Assembly (NCBI GenBank): GCA_964521255.1 | Contig: CAZFRM010000012.1 | Coordinates: 93,575 to 157,574 of the forward strand | Direction of reading: 5' to 3' | Source of the DNA: ZC4RG29 sp964521255 | Lineage (GTDB): Bacteria; Bacteroidota; Bacteroidia; Cytophagales; Cyclobacteriaceae | DNA length: 64,000 bases | In this document: piece by piece, positions 23,671 through 32,551 of the stretch | Layout of the letters: each line of letters begins with the position of its first letter | Position numbering within the stretch: the first letter of the stretch is position 1 | Program-made: the position numbers and the translations under genes | Notes under the pieces: model-generated | Seen by the model: only the letters and a program-made list of their open reading frames with translations | Database searches by the model: none | What the model was told of the DNA's origin: nothing

Positions 23671-26600
23671 TTAAGCCTCAGCCTTGTCTTTATTCCTGAT
23701 CTTTGTCAGATACCAGATATTTGGTTTCACACCAATTTCCTCCAATACCTGGTAAGCGCGAGGGTTCTCTGTGATCTTGTCAATGCGATGAGGATGTTGA
23801 GGATCCACAGGTTTGATGCCCAGCAATTTTGAAATCTTGCTTTCCGGATCATTTACATCACCAAATACAATGGCGCCGGTTGAACATGACGTCTGACAAG
23901 CAGTTGTAACTTCGCCATCGTTCAGTTTCCTTCTCTCCTTTTTCGCGGTGAGTTTTCCTGATTGAATGCGTTGCACACAGAAGGAGCATTTCTCCATAAC
24001 ACCTCTCGAACGAACAGTAACATCAGGGTTCAATACCATCTTACCCAAATCCGTATTCATGGCCGGATTTACATCTTCAAACTGACGGTTATCGTGATAC
24101 TTGAACCAGTTGAAACGTCTTACTTTATAAGGACAGTTGTTGGCACAATAGCGCGTACCAATACAACGATTATACGCCATTTGGTTGAGACCTTCAGTAC
24201 TATGTGTGGTAGCAGCAACCGGACAAACTGTCTCGCACGATGCATTATTACAATGCTGGCACAACATCGGTTGAAATACAACTTCCGGGTTATCCGATGC
24301 TTCTTCCAAACCTCTCCAATCATCGACAGGAGCATCACTACTGTAATACCGGTCGATCCTCAGCCAATGCATTTCACGGCGGTTGATCACTTCTTCACGA
24401 CCGACCAGTGATATATTGTTTTCAACGTTACATGCCACCACGCAAGCGCCACAACCAATACAGGTGTTCAGGTCGATTGCCATTCCCCAATGGTGGCTCT
24501 TGTACTCATGACCCTTCCACATGGATAGTGAACCTGGGTCAACTTTATGTTCAGGCGATTTCCACGTTGCTACTTTTGGATCAAAATCTTTTGCAATGAA
24601 ATCAGGATCTTTTTTGAATGTATCCAGTGAATATTCCTTAATGACGGTCTGACGCGCCATGTAGGTCTGGTGTGTTTGTGTCTGCGCGAGTTGATAAGGT
24701 TCCTCTGTCATCGTGAATTTCACATTCACCGCATGATAACAAAGTGATCCGTTTAACAAACTCAAAAGAGGATATACATTTTTTCCGCCTGCTGCATCGG
24801 CTACTTTGCCGGCTTTTGTTCTTCCGTATCCTAACGGTATGCCTAATGTACCCTGCGCTTGTCCGGGTTGAATAAGTACCGGAAGCTTTACGTATTTACC
24901 GTTTGCTTCAACGGTAGCGAAAACCGTTTTACTTTCAGGATTAGTCAGCCCATTCGCATCTTTAGGCGAGATGGTAACATAATGGTCCCAAACGGTTTTG
25001 GTAATAGGATCAGGAAGTTCCTGGAGCAGCGGGTTGTTAGCCTGTGAGCCATTCCCTACCGTTCCATTCTCATAGATGACCAGTTCAAAACCACCTGGTG
25101 TATAATTTTTAGCAATGTCACCTGCCGCTGTTTCGATATTTCCCGCAAAAGTTACGGTAGCTGCGGAAGCCTCAACGGGTAACTCATACACGCCATCATA
25201 CAGGCATTTATCCCAGAAGGATTGGAAATCCAATGTCTGACCTGTATAGAATTTAGTTCTCCAGTTATTTTTTAAAAACTCAAAATAGTCAGTGTTTGCT
25301 TCACCCGCCCAAACGAGGAAACTCTCCTGTGCCTGGCGCGATCTGAATATTTGAGATATGGCGGGTTGTGAAAGACTAAAATGATTTTTCTTTGGCTCAG
25401 CATCATTCCATGATTCGAGGAAGTGATGATCGGGAGCTTTGTAGTTTGTTAACAATGCCGTTTCATCTTCCTTATAAGAAGTAGAAACAGACAAGGATAC
25501 TTTCTTCAATGCAGATTCCAGTTTGTCACCCATTGGATGATCATAAACCGGGTTACAGTTATAAAATATAACTCCCTCTATGGTGCCGCTATGGAGGTCA
25601 TCAATAAACTTAATTATTGCAACATCATTTCCCTGCCGGTAATTGACCGGTAGATTCATATCAATGGTAGAACCATAACTTCCCAGCATATCGTTAATGG
25701 CATTGACGAGTATTTGTATAGCCTTATCATTTGATCCTGACACTACAAGTGCTTTGCCCCTGCTGTTCCATAAGTCATTCGCTGCCTTTTCAACATAATT
25801 AATCTTGTCAGCGCCGCCAGATACCGTTGCTCTTCCTGCTTTTGAAGCAATAAGATTATAAAGCTGAACAATTACTGCCCCCTCTTGCGAAGGTTTTATC
25901 TGTGTTCTGTAGTCAGCGTTAGCGCCGCTAATCGTTAAAATGGATTCGAATTGATAATGACGAGACATCTCGCGTTTCTGCACGCTCACTTCACGTGTCT
26001 TCGCGTATTGTTTTGTGTATTCAATGGAAGATATCCATGAACCCAGGAAATCAGCTCCAACACTAACTACTACATTGGCTTTGCTGAAATCATACGATGG
26101 AATGATGGCCGCTCCGAAAGATTCTTCATTCGCTCTAAGCATTCCGTACTGCGAGCTTTGATCATATTGAACATGCTCTGTGGTTGGATACTTTGCTTTG
26201 AATTTTTCTAATACAAGTTTAGTGCTTGGACTTAAGATCGTATTGCTAACCACACTGATCTTTCCGCCCTTCGCTCCTATCTCATTTAACTTTGTAATTA
26301 TTTCTTTGTCGAGATCTTCCCATGTTATTCTATCTTTTCCTTTTTTTGGCCCGCGTAAACGTGCGTTATCATACAAAGAAAGAACGGAAGCCTCTACTTG
26401 TGCACTGGTTCCTCCTTGTGTTACGCTGGAAAGTGTATTACCATCAACTTTAATAGGGCGACCTTCACGCGTCTTTACTACAATGCTGCAATAATCTCCT
26501 CCATTAATATAAGTAGAGGCATAATAGTTGGCTATACTTGGATCAACATCAACAGGTTTGTTAACATACGGGATGGCTTTACGAATAGGTGCTTCGCACG

Positions 26601-26775
26601 CCGCTAAAGAAACTGCGGTAACGCCAAACCCCATCATTTTAAGAAAATCGCGACGGGAATGATTTGGATTTTCCTCCGGCCCCGGAGCAAACTCCTGATG
26701 AGCATGCTTTACAAATGCAGGATCATTCTTTAGTTGTTCGATGCCTTTCCAGTATATCTTCTTATTTTCTTTCAT
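23671..26775 (-). CDS. actB: Alternative complex III subunit ActB (Tat-type iron-sulfur subunit)
   Basis: The 1034-residue fusion has a molybdopterin-oxidoreductase-like domain (residues ~50-720, cofactor not expected) joined to a ferredoxin-like domain (~750-1000). The N-terminus carries a Tat-type signal (SRRDFLKMMGFGVTAVSLAAC), as in the TAT-variant family. The four-cluster domain shows CIGCGACVVAC, CQHCNNASCETVCP, CIGTRYCANNCPYKVRRFNW and CSFCVQRIQSG. It accepts electrons from quinol at the membrane face and feeds the haem subunits. Length and order match canonical ActB. No missing ligand was seen. Confidence 0.95.
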   Translation of the reverse strand: MKENKKIYWKGIEQLKNDPAFVKHAHQEFAPGPEENPNHSRRDFLKMMGFGVTAVSLAACEAPIRKAIPYVNKPVDVDPSIANYYASTYINGGDYCSIVVKTREGRPIKVDGNTLSSVTQGGTSAQVEASVLSLYDNARLRGPKKGKDRITWEDLDKEIITKLNEIGAKGGKISVVSNTILSPSTKLVLEKFKAKYPTTEHVQYDQSSQYGMLRANEESFGAAIIPSYDFSKANVVVSVGADFLGSWISSIEYTKQYAKTREVSVQKREMSRHYQFESILTISGANADYRTQIKPSQEGAVIVQLYNLIASKAGRATVSGGADKINYVEKAANDLWNSRGKALVVSGSNDKAIQILVNAINDMLGSYGSTIDMNLPVNYRQGNDVAIIKFIDDLHSGTIEGVIFYNCNPVYDHPMGDKLESALKKVSLSVSTSYKEDETALLTNYKAPDHHFLESWNDAEPKKNHFSLSQPAISQIFRSRQAQESFLVWAGEANTDYFEFLKNNWRTKFYTGQTLDFQSFWDKCLYDGVYELPVEASAATVTFAGNIETAAGDIAKNYTPGGFELVIYENGTVGNGSQANNPLLQELPDPITKTVWDHYVTISPKDANGLTNPESKTVFATVEANGKYVKLPVLIQPGQAQGTLGIPLGYGRTKAGKVADAAGGKNVYPLLSLLNGSLCYHAVNVKFTMTEEPYQLAQTQTHQTYMARQTVIKEYSLDTFKKDPDFIAKDFDPKVATWKSPEHKVDPGSLSMWKGHEYKSHHWGMAIDLNTCIGCGACVVACNVENNISLVGREEVINRREMHWLRIDRYYSSDAPVDDWRGLEEASDNPEVVFQPMLCQHCNNASCETVCPVAATTHSTEGLNQMAYNRCIGTRYCANNCPYKVRRFNWFKYHDNRQFEDVNPAMNTDLGKMVLNPDVTVRSRGVMEKCSFCVQRIQSGKLTAKKERRKLNDGEVTTACQTSCSTGAIVFGDVNDPESKISKLLGIKPVDPQHPHRIDKITENPRAYQVLEEIGVKPNIWYLTKIRNKDKAEA

Positions 26776-26820
26776 ACTATCCGTATATATCGCGATGCGT
26801 TGAGCGTAAAAAATCTTCTA

Positions 26821-28059
26821 TTAATAATGACACTTGGCACATTCCAGTCCGCCGATGTCTTCTACTTTCATAGCCTCCTTTGTAGTCATATTGTGCAGCT
26901 CTACAAGGTTATCATAATACTTGTTGCCTTTTGAATTGACATCAGTCTTACGGTGACAATCAATACACCATCCCATTGTTAACAGTGAGTGTTGCTTAAC
27001 AACATCCATAGTTTCAATTGGGCCGTGACAGGTTTGACATTCAACGCCACCTACATTCACGTGCTGCGCGTGATTGAAGTACGCCAGGTCAGGTAGGTTA
27101 TGGATCCGCACCCATTCTATTGGTGTGTTCGTTTCATACGCGTTTACAAGCTTGGCAATTTCTCCCTCACCGGTGATTGCACCCTGCTTAATTTGATTGT
27201 GGCAATTCATACAAATGTTAGGAGAAGGAATGTTTGCATTCTTCCCTTTCATTACACCGGTGTGGCAATACTTACAGTCAATTTCATATTGACCTGCGTG
27301 AATCTTATGAGAAAACGCTATAGGCTGTTTCGGCGCATAACCCTGTTGAACGCCTATTGAAAAAAGACCACTGATCACGGCTTTAAATCCTAAAACCGTA
27401 ACAATGAAAACAACAATGAATATGAATCCCTTGCTTCGTAAAATTGAACCCGTAGATATAGGAGAATGAACAACTTCTTTTTCTTCTTCTGTCAACTCCT
27501 TTTGATCGAGGAATCGCTTTATCGCTGAAATAAGAAAACCTAATACAATAAGAATCAATATCAGGATGATGACCATCCCAATGAGAATGATATTCAAATA
27601 TGATGAAGGAACAGCCCCACCCTCCTGAGGTGCTCCCGATGTTCCATCTGCAGGAGCAGCAACAGCAACAGGCTTGTCTGTTTCAGCTTTTATATAAGCC
27701 AGTATCTGCATGATCTGCTCATCCTTTAGCGGAAAAGCAGTCATCTGTGTTTTGTTGTACTCGTTGTAAAGTTTGTTGGCATAGTCATCACCGCTGGCGA
27801 TCACTGCTGCCGAGTTCTTCACAAATGCTTTTATCCAGTCAATGGAAGGGGCGCGGTCCTCAATACCGGCCAAAGCAGGACCTACAAGTTTTTGTTGCAC
27901 ACGATGACATGTCTTACAATTAGCATCGAACAATACCTGACCGGCACTGATGTCAGCGGCTTCTGTAGAAATATCCTGAGCGTTTGTTAAAAGAGGAATT
28001 AAAAAAAAGAAAATTACGAGAGGTAAATGTCTGGCGGCTTGAGTCAAATGTTTTGTCAT
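26821..28059 (-). CDS. actA: Alternative complex III multihaem cytochrome c subunit ActA
   Basis: From the ATG at 28059 the protein has 412 residues and a cleavable signal (HLPLVIFFFLIPLLTNAQD). An N-terminal mono-haem cytochrome c domain (FDANCKTCH) is followed by an Ala/Pro linker, one membrane helix (LNIILIGMVIILILILIVLGFLI), a second helix, and a cytochrome c3-like domain with five CxxCH motifs (CKYCH, CMNCH, CQTCH, CIDCH, CAKCH). Six haems are thus predicted, against five in the best-known ActA; the extra domain is common in Bacteroidota. It is the first gene of the operon, 30-odd nt after the predicted promoter. Confidence 0.94.
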   Translation of the reverse strand: MTKHLTQAARHLPLVIFFFLIPLLTNAQDISTEAADISAGQVLFDANCKTCHRVQQKLVGPALAGIEDRAPSIDWIKAFVKNSAAVIASGDDYANKLYNEYNKTQMTAFPLKDEQIMQILAYIKAETDKPVAVAAPADGTSGAPQEGGAVPSSYLNIILIGMVIILILILIVLGFLISAIKRFLDQKELTEEEKEVVHSPISTGSILRSKGFIFIVVFIVTVLGFKAVISGLFSIGVQQGYAPKQPIAFSHKIHAGQYEIDCKYCHTGVMKGKNANIPSPNICMNCHNQIKQGAITGEGEIAKLVNAYETNTPIEWVRIHNLPDLAYFNHAQHVNVGGVECQTCHGPIETMDVVKQHSLLTMGWCIDCHRKTDVNSKGNKYYDNLVELHNMTTKEAMKVEDIGGLECAKCHY

Positions 28060-28095
28060 GTTAGGCTTAGTGTCCGTTTTTTTTAACAAGCGGCA

Positions 28096-28126
28096 CAAAT
28101 CTACTATCCGAAGTCATTTTTTCAAA
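28096..28126 (-). promoter_or_regulatory. Bacteroidota-type promoter for the act-cox operon
   Basis: On the minus strand TTTG (28126-28123) is followed by exactly 19 nt and then TAGATTTG (28103-28096). This is a full match to the Bacteroidota primary sigma consensus TTTG-N19-TAnnTTTG. Transcription would start near 28090, giving a leader of about 30 nt before the actA ATG at 28059. Confidence 0.75.
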
Positions 28127-28337
28127 TTTATTTATGTGTGCAAACTGGTTTTTATAAGTCTTTTTTCCACGCAATCTTACTTTATGTTTAACATCAACTT
28201 AATGTTGTTTCTCTTGTGAAATTTGTATGTGTGACGCTCTGCCAAAATCTACAATTCCATCAATCTTAGATAGTTTAGAATGATTATAAATTACTGGCAA
28301 ACCTCCATATATAATAGAGAATAAGATTGCTTTATGC

Positions 28338-29105
28338 TTAAGTCCATCCTTCCATTATACCCAGACCAAACAAAGCAAAGTCATATTTTACAGGATCAGC
28401 AGGATCAAGCTTTCTTAAGTTGTTTGTCAATTCCAGGGCCGTTTGCCAGTTGGTTTGTTTTGATTTTATCAATTTTAATTTTCTCGCCACTCTGTCAACA
28501 TGTACATCACAAGGGCATATCAATATTGAAGGAGAGATTTTTTTCCAAAGTCCGAAGTCAACTCCGCAATTATCATTTCTCACCATCCAGCGAAGATACA
28601 TGCACAATCGCTTGCAGGTTGATTTGCGTTCGGGTGTAGAAATGTGCTTTCGTGTGCGATGTGGATGATTTTCCAGACTAAAGAAAAGTTTATAAAAATG
28701 AATAAGGCCCGATTCAAGCGATCCATCTGATGCACGGAAAGCATCTTCGAGTGTATCATTTTTATTGTAGTACCACTTAAGAAAGGAAACAAAATAAAGT
28801 AAATCCGTATCGTTGAAGGTTCGGTGTTTAAAGCCTAACAGCTTCTTTAAATCATTTTCACCATGATTCACTACAAAAGCATGAGGATCATCATCCATTC
28901 GTCCCATTAACTCCTTACACTTTTTTACAATGGTGACACGCTGACCCCAGGCAAGCACGGCAGCAAACAAGCCGGCTATTTCAATGTCTTGCTTCTTTGT
29001 AAAGGCATGAGGAATACATATCGGATCTTTCTCAATAAATCCAACACAATTATAAAACGCCGCCTTTTCATCGAGAAAGGATTTAATTTCTATTTTCTTC
29101 ACCAA
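28338..29105 (-). CDS. TIGR02757 family protein
   Basis: The 255-residue protein matches the Bacteroidota-wide TIGR02757 family by DPICIPHAFTKKQDIEIAGLFAAVLAWGQR near the start and CKRLCMYLRWMVRNDNCGVDFGLWKKISPSILICPCDVHVDRVARKLKLI in the second half (signature read in parts). The helical layout with a final conserved DPADPVKYDFALFGLGI resembles HhH-type DNA glycosylase-like folds, but no function is established. It is a single minus-strand gene with ~220 nt of non-coding DNA on each side. Confidence 0.9.
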   Translation of the reverse strand: MVKKIEIKSFLDEKAAFYNCVGFIEKDPICIPHAFTKKQDIEIAGLFAAVLAWGQRVTIVKKCKELMGRMDDDPHAFVVNHGENDLKKLLGFKHRTFNDTDLLYFVSFLKWYYNKNDTLEDAFRASDGSLESGLIHFYKLFFSLENHPHRTRKHISTPERKSTCKRLCMYLRWMVRNDNCGVDFGLWKKISPSILICPCDVHVDRVARKLKLIKSKQTNWQTALELTNNLRKLDPADPVKYDFALFGLGIMEGWT

Positions 29106-29166
29106 GTAAAAGTAGTAATGTCAGTTTAATGATCTTCGATTTAATACCGGTGAATTAAGAAATCCA

Positions 29167-29252
29167 TTGCGCTGAGAACGCCGAGAAGACACTGAGGTCT
29201 ACAAAGAAAATACGTTAGTGCGCCTCTGTGCTTCTTTGGGACCTTTGTGTAA
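29167..29252. repeat. Intergenic imperfect hairpin, GACACTGAGG/CCTCTGTG words
   Basis: Left-side words GCGCTGAGAACGCCGAGAAG and GACACTGAGG are roughly complementary to the right-side GCGCCTCTGTGCTTC and CTTTGTGT. Pairing is only partial. It lies in the divergent space between TIGR02757 and the serine hydrolase. Confidence 0.4.
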
Positions 29253-29328
29253 TAACTGCATTTCACGGAAAGCTTATCAAAACTTATAATTATTTTGGCT
29301 TTTCATTGTCGGATTCTCAAACTCATTT

Positions 29329-30705
29329 ATGCGCATATTTAAAAAAGCTCTGTTTATACTTGCTGCCATCATTTTGATTTACGGGATAAGCTATGCCTGG
29401 CGTGCATTTCCAATACTCTCAGGGTACGGTTCTAAAATGCTTTGCTCCTGCGTAATGCTGGCTGGCCGTCAACCCGATGATGTTATCAAGAATGAATTAG
29501 GTCGACTTCCATTATCATGGGGCACATTCAAAGTAGATTTTAGTGACTCTTCAGCTACAGGAAGTGTTTTTGGATTGGCTGTTAAAAAAGCAATTTTCAG
29601 AAAAGGACTGGGATGTACCCTGATAAGTGAAATTAGTGAGGATGAAATTCGAACCCAGAATTTTACGTTAAAAACCCCTTCTCTCATTAACACAGATACA
29701 ATACCGTGGCCGCGTGGTGATAAACTTTCTGACCTGTTACCTGCAGAGATAAATTTCGAAAAACTTAATTCAGTAGTTGAAGATGCTTTTAAGGAGCCCA
29801 GCCCTGAAAAACTTCGAAAGACAAGAAGCATAGTGGTAGTATATGATGGACAAATCATTGCAGAGAAATATGCCGATGGATTTGATAAGAATACAAAACA
29901 GCATGGATGGTCGATGACCAAAAGCATTACCAATGCTTTGGTAGGAATACTTGTCAAACAAGGAAAACTTGACATTAACCAACCTGCTCCTATTGACTTA
30001 TGGAAAAATGATGAACGAAAAGAGATTACAATTAGTAACCTACTTCATGCCAGTAGCGGTTTAGAATGGGAAGAGAATTATGGTGGTCCAAGTGATGCTA
30101 CAAATATGCTTTTTAAGAAAAAAAACATGGGCATGTTTGCGGCGGATCATTCCCCTCGAGATAAACCTGAAACAAAATTTTATTATTCAAGTGGAACGAC
30201 TAACCTTTTATCATGGATCATTCGCCAAACTATAGGCGAAAAGGACTATCACAGCTTTCCTGCGAAAGAACTTTTTTACAAGCTTGGCATGTACAGCGCT
30301 ACAATAGAACCAGATGCAAACGGAACTTTTGTTGGCTCGTCTTATTCATTTGCTACCGCTCGCGATTGGGCACGATTCGGATTGTTGTATCTCAACAATG
30401 GTTATTACAATGACGAACAAATTTTACCCGATGGTTGGGTGAAGTATTCCGTAACACCTGCACCGGCAGCAGAGATGGGTGAATATGGTGCACAGTTTTG
30501 GTTAAATGCCGGGGCACCTGGAAATCCCGCGCATAGAATTTATCCTGATGTACCTGCTGATTTATTCTGGGCTGATGGTTATGAAGGGCAGAATGTTTTT
30601 ATCATTCCGTCAAAAAAACTTGTTGTTGTTAAGCTTAGTTTATCACAAGGCGATTACCTGGATGACAACCTGTTTCTATCTGAGTTGATAAAGGCTTTAC
30701 CTTGA
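29329..30705 (+). CDS. Serine hydrolase (class C beta-lactamase-like)
   Basis: The 458-residue protein has one N-terminal membrane/signal segment (ALFILAAIILIYGISYAW) and a beta-lactamase/penicillin-binding fold. The nucleophile motif is S195-M-T-K198 (HGWSMTKSITNAL) and the Tyr motif is YSSG near 286-289. Such proteins can be esterases, peptidases or amidases; true beta-lactam resistance is not implied. It converges with the next gene, whose stop codon overlaps its end by 9 nt. Confidence 0.85.
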   Translation: MRIFKKALFILAAIILIYGISYAWRAFPILSGYGSKMLCSCVMLAGRQPDDVIKNELGRLPLSWGTFKVDFSDSSATGSVFGLAVKKAIFRKGLGCTLISEISEDEIRTQNFTLKTPSLINTDTIPWPRGDKLSDLLPAEINFEKLNSVVEDAFKEPSPEKLRKTRSIVVVYDGQIIAEKYADGFDKNTKQHGWSMTKSITNALVGILVKQGKLDINQPAPIDLWKNDERKEITISNLLHASSGLEWEENYGGPSDATNMLFKKKNMGMFAADHSPRDKPETKFYYSSGTTNLLSWIIRQTIGEKDYHSFPAKELFYKLGMYSATIEPDANGTFVGSSYSFATARDWARFGLLYLNNGYYNDEQILPDGWVKYSVTPAPAAEMGEYGAQFWLNAGAPGNPAHRIYPDVPADLFWADGYEGQNVFIIPSKKLVVVKLSLSQGDYLDDNLFLSELIKALP

Positions 30706-31980
30706 TACTTCTTCTTCGGGTACAGCTACTTTAACAAGATCATCCCGCTTCACAATGGTTGTGTTGATAGACACCTTACCATCCGTGTAACTGGTCCACA
30801 CAGGAACAATCGTCCCCTTGTAAGCATCAATGCTTATGTAAGAACCCATGTCTGAATTTTCTACAGCGCTAAAGGGCTGTTCTGAAATCTTTACATTTTT
30901 AAACGTTGTTCCGTTATCCATAGAGTATGCCAGGTAGACATCCGTTTGTTCATCATCATGATCCCTCCTATCGTAATAGACGATATAAACAAGACCATCC
31001 GATTGGTCAACAGTCATGGCTGGCATGAACTGATGCTTTCCAATACTATCATCGTTCACGCGAAGTGGTGTACTCCAGTTGTCACCAAAATTAACTGAGC
31101 GAAGAAACCAAACATCTGTATCTTCAACGCCTTTACTCTGATCAGCCCATACAGCAAAAAGAACTCCGTTGTACCGGCCTGGACTATTATCAATAAAAAG
31201 TGTGGGTAGCCCATTAGTTTTTTTTAGTCCCGGAATATTGAAAGACCAGCCACCCTTTTGATCATTTACATGTATATCATTATTTAACCAGGTGCCGTCT
31301 TTGCTCATTGATCTATCCAAATAAATTCCCTGGTTCATCGACCACAATACAAACTTCATATCCCTGGAGTTTATGCCAGGTGTTGCTCCTCTAGGGGTCT
31401 GGTTATCATCCCGGCAATCGCCGGATAATTGACTAATTTGAATTGGCTTGCTCCACTTTTTTCCGTCCTTTGACTGTGCCAGCATTATGTTACTTTTCTT
31501 CTCCGGGTCTTCACTTCCGTATTCATCATATTGCGTCCAGGAAAGCAGGAATTCACCGGACTTGCTATGCGCACAGATTTTGGGGTACCGTATATCTTTA
31601 TCAGGAGCTGAGATAGATCCGATTACCTGCCAGGTTACTCCGCCATCTGCTGACCATTGGCATATAATTTTATCATAGCGACTTCCATCCGAATTCAAGG
31701 CAAGATGAAAATCGTACAGATTACCTTTTCGATCAGAAACCAAAGTATGATCTACACCCTCCTGGTCATTTTGAGGCTGACTTTTTTGCCATGATTTTCC
31801 ACTATCCATTGAATAAAATAAACCTGCAGCGCATCCCATGACAAAATTTTCCGGGTTTTTGCGATTGATAACCACGGAAGGGTTGATGGCTTGTTCACCT
31901 TCTGCAACAGTAACGATTTTATGTTGAGCATAAGTGGCTATTGGCACCACCAATAATAAAATGAATAATCCTTTACGCAT
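30697..31980 (-). CDS. Secreted BNR/Asp-box repeat protein (sialidase-like)
   Basis: The 427-residue protein has a signal peptide (MRKGLFILLLVVPIATYAQ) and repeated Asp-box-type strands: SMDSGKSW, SADGGVTW, SKDGKKW, SVNFGDNW, SMDNGTTF. This indicates a six-bladed propeller of the exo-sialidase superfamily. I do not see the full arginine triad needed to call it a sialidase, so the substrate is open. It is a single gene that converges with, and slightly overlaps, the serine hydrolase gene. Confidence 0.75.
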   Translation of the reverse strand: MRKGLFILLLVVPIATYAQHKIVTVAEGEQAINPSVVINRKNPENFVMGCAAGLFYSMDSGKSWQKSQPQNDQEGVDHTLVSDRKGNLYDFHLALNSDGSRYDKIICQWSADGGVTWQVIGSISAPDKDIRYPKICAHSKSGEFLLSWTQYDEYGSEDPEKKSNIMLAQSKDGKKWSKPIQISQLSGDCRDDNQTPRGATPGINSRDMKFVLWSMNQGIYLDRSMSKDGTWLNNDIHVNDQKGGWSFNIPGLKKTNGLPTLFIDNSPGRYNGVLFAVWADQSKGVEDTDVWFLRSVNFGDNWSTPLRVNDDSIGKHQFMPAMTVDQSDGLVYIVYYDRRDHDDEQTDVYLAYSMDNGTTFKNVKISEQPFSAVENSDMGSYISIDAYKGTIVPVWTSYTDGKVSINTTIVKRDDLVKVAVPEEEVSR

Positions 31981-32012
31981 ATTTCTCTGACTTCGAAGCC
32001 CTTAGGTTGTTT

Positions 32013-32020
32013 CAAATCTA
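32013..32020 (-). promoter_or_regulatory. Possible -7 element for the BNR protein gene
   Basis: On the minus strand this reads TAGATTTG, identical to the -7 box of the actA promoter, 33 nt upstream of the start codon. Only a loose TTG is found upstream (spacing ~16 nt). Confidence 0.4.
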
Positions 32021-32172
32021 GTATTCTAAACTTAAACAATAAATTATTTCTCAGATAAAAAACCTTCCCGGGTAATTGAGTGTTTTTACTAGCGATTATC
32101 TTGGTTTAAGCCCACCTTGAAACACCCTGTTCGGAAGATTAATGTTTTTATTAACCTAAAACGTTATCTGTT

Positions 32173-32334
32173 ATGGAGACGAAAAAAGATCAACCGGGTA
32201 CGTTCACCCTTTTTGTAAGACAATGCATGCTGTTTGGTTCCCGAGATCCGTTGTACCGTTTCTTTGGAGTTTTCGTGTGGATAGACCTCGTCGTAATGAT
32301 CTATGCGATTATAAAGGTAATTCATCCCGCGTAA
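32173..32334 (+). CDS. Small membrane protein, 53 residues
   Basis: An ATG at 32173 opens a 53-codon frame ending in TAA. The N-terminal third is polar (METKKDQPGTFTLFVRQCMLF), then comes GSRDPLYRFFGVF and one transmembrane helix (VWIDLVVMIYAIIKVI) with HPA at the end. The amphipathic-then-hydrophobic layout and clean stop support a real gene, but I recognise no family. It lies in the 560-nt space between the BNR protein and the coiled-coil lipoprotein and has no overlapping competitor. Confidence 0.6.
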   Translation: METKKDQPGTFTLFVRQCMLFGSRDPLYRFFGVFVWIDLVVMIYAIIKVIHPA

Positions 32335-32352
32335 TTCTTACGCTTTGATCAT

Positions 32353-32374
32353 TTGCTGCCCCAAAGTGTGGAAT
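32353..32374 (+). promoter_or_regulatory. Shared motif copy 1 (TTGCT-GCCCCA-GTGTGGAAT)
   Basis: This sequence matches 34944-34966 at about 20 of 22 aligned positions, apart from a 1-nt gap: TTGCTGCCCCAAAGTGTGGA here, TTGCTTGCCCCATTGTGTGG there. The two copies flank the lipoprotein-WYL-hypothetical stretch. This copy also forms CCCAAA...TTTGGG. Confidence 0.4.
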
Positions 32375-32490
32375 TTTGGGACAATGGAAGTTTTGTTCTT
32401 AAGCGAATAAAAACCTCTCCCTCACCCACCATTTACATATAACTATTTGATTATCTGTTCAATAATTACAAACAAGCTACAAATCATCTA

Positions 32491-32521
32491 TTACAAATCA
32501 GAAGCAGCACCTGATTTGTAA
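32491..32521. promoter_or_regulatory. Perfect 11-bp inverted repeat upstream of the lipoprotein gene
   Basis: TTACAAATCAG and CTGATTTGTAA are separated by 9 nt and end 30 nt before the ATG at 32552. Two more TTACAAA/TACAAAT half-words lie just upstream. This is a candidate operator or 5'-leader hairpin. Confidence 0.5.
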
Positions 32522-32551
32522 ATGAATTGACAAAACTAAACATTGATTCAA

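Noticed and set aside
24120..24338. Short frames within actB on both strands, including cysteine-rich ones
   Set aside because: They lie wholly within the well-supported ActB reading frame and mirror its codons.
29329..30705. Reading this serine hydrolase as an antibiotic-resistance beta-lactamase
   Set aside because: SxxK and a Tyr motif are shared by many esterases and peptidases. Nothing in the sequence or context points to beta-lactam hydrolysis.
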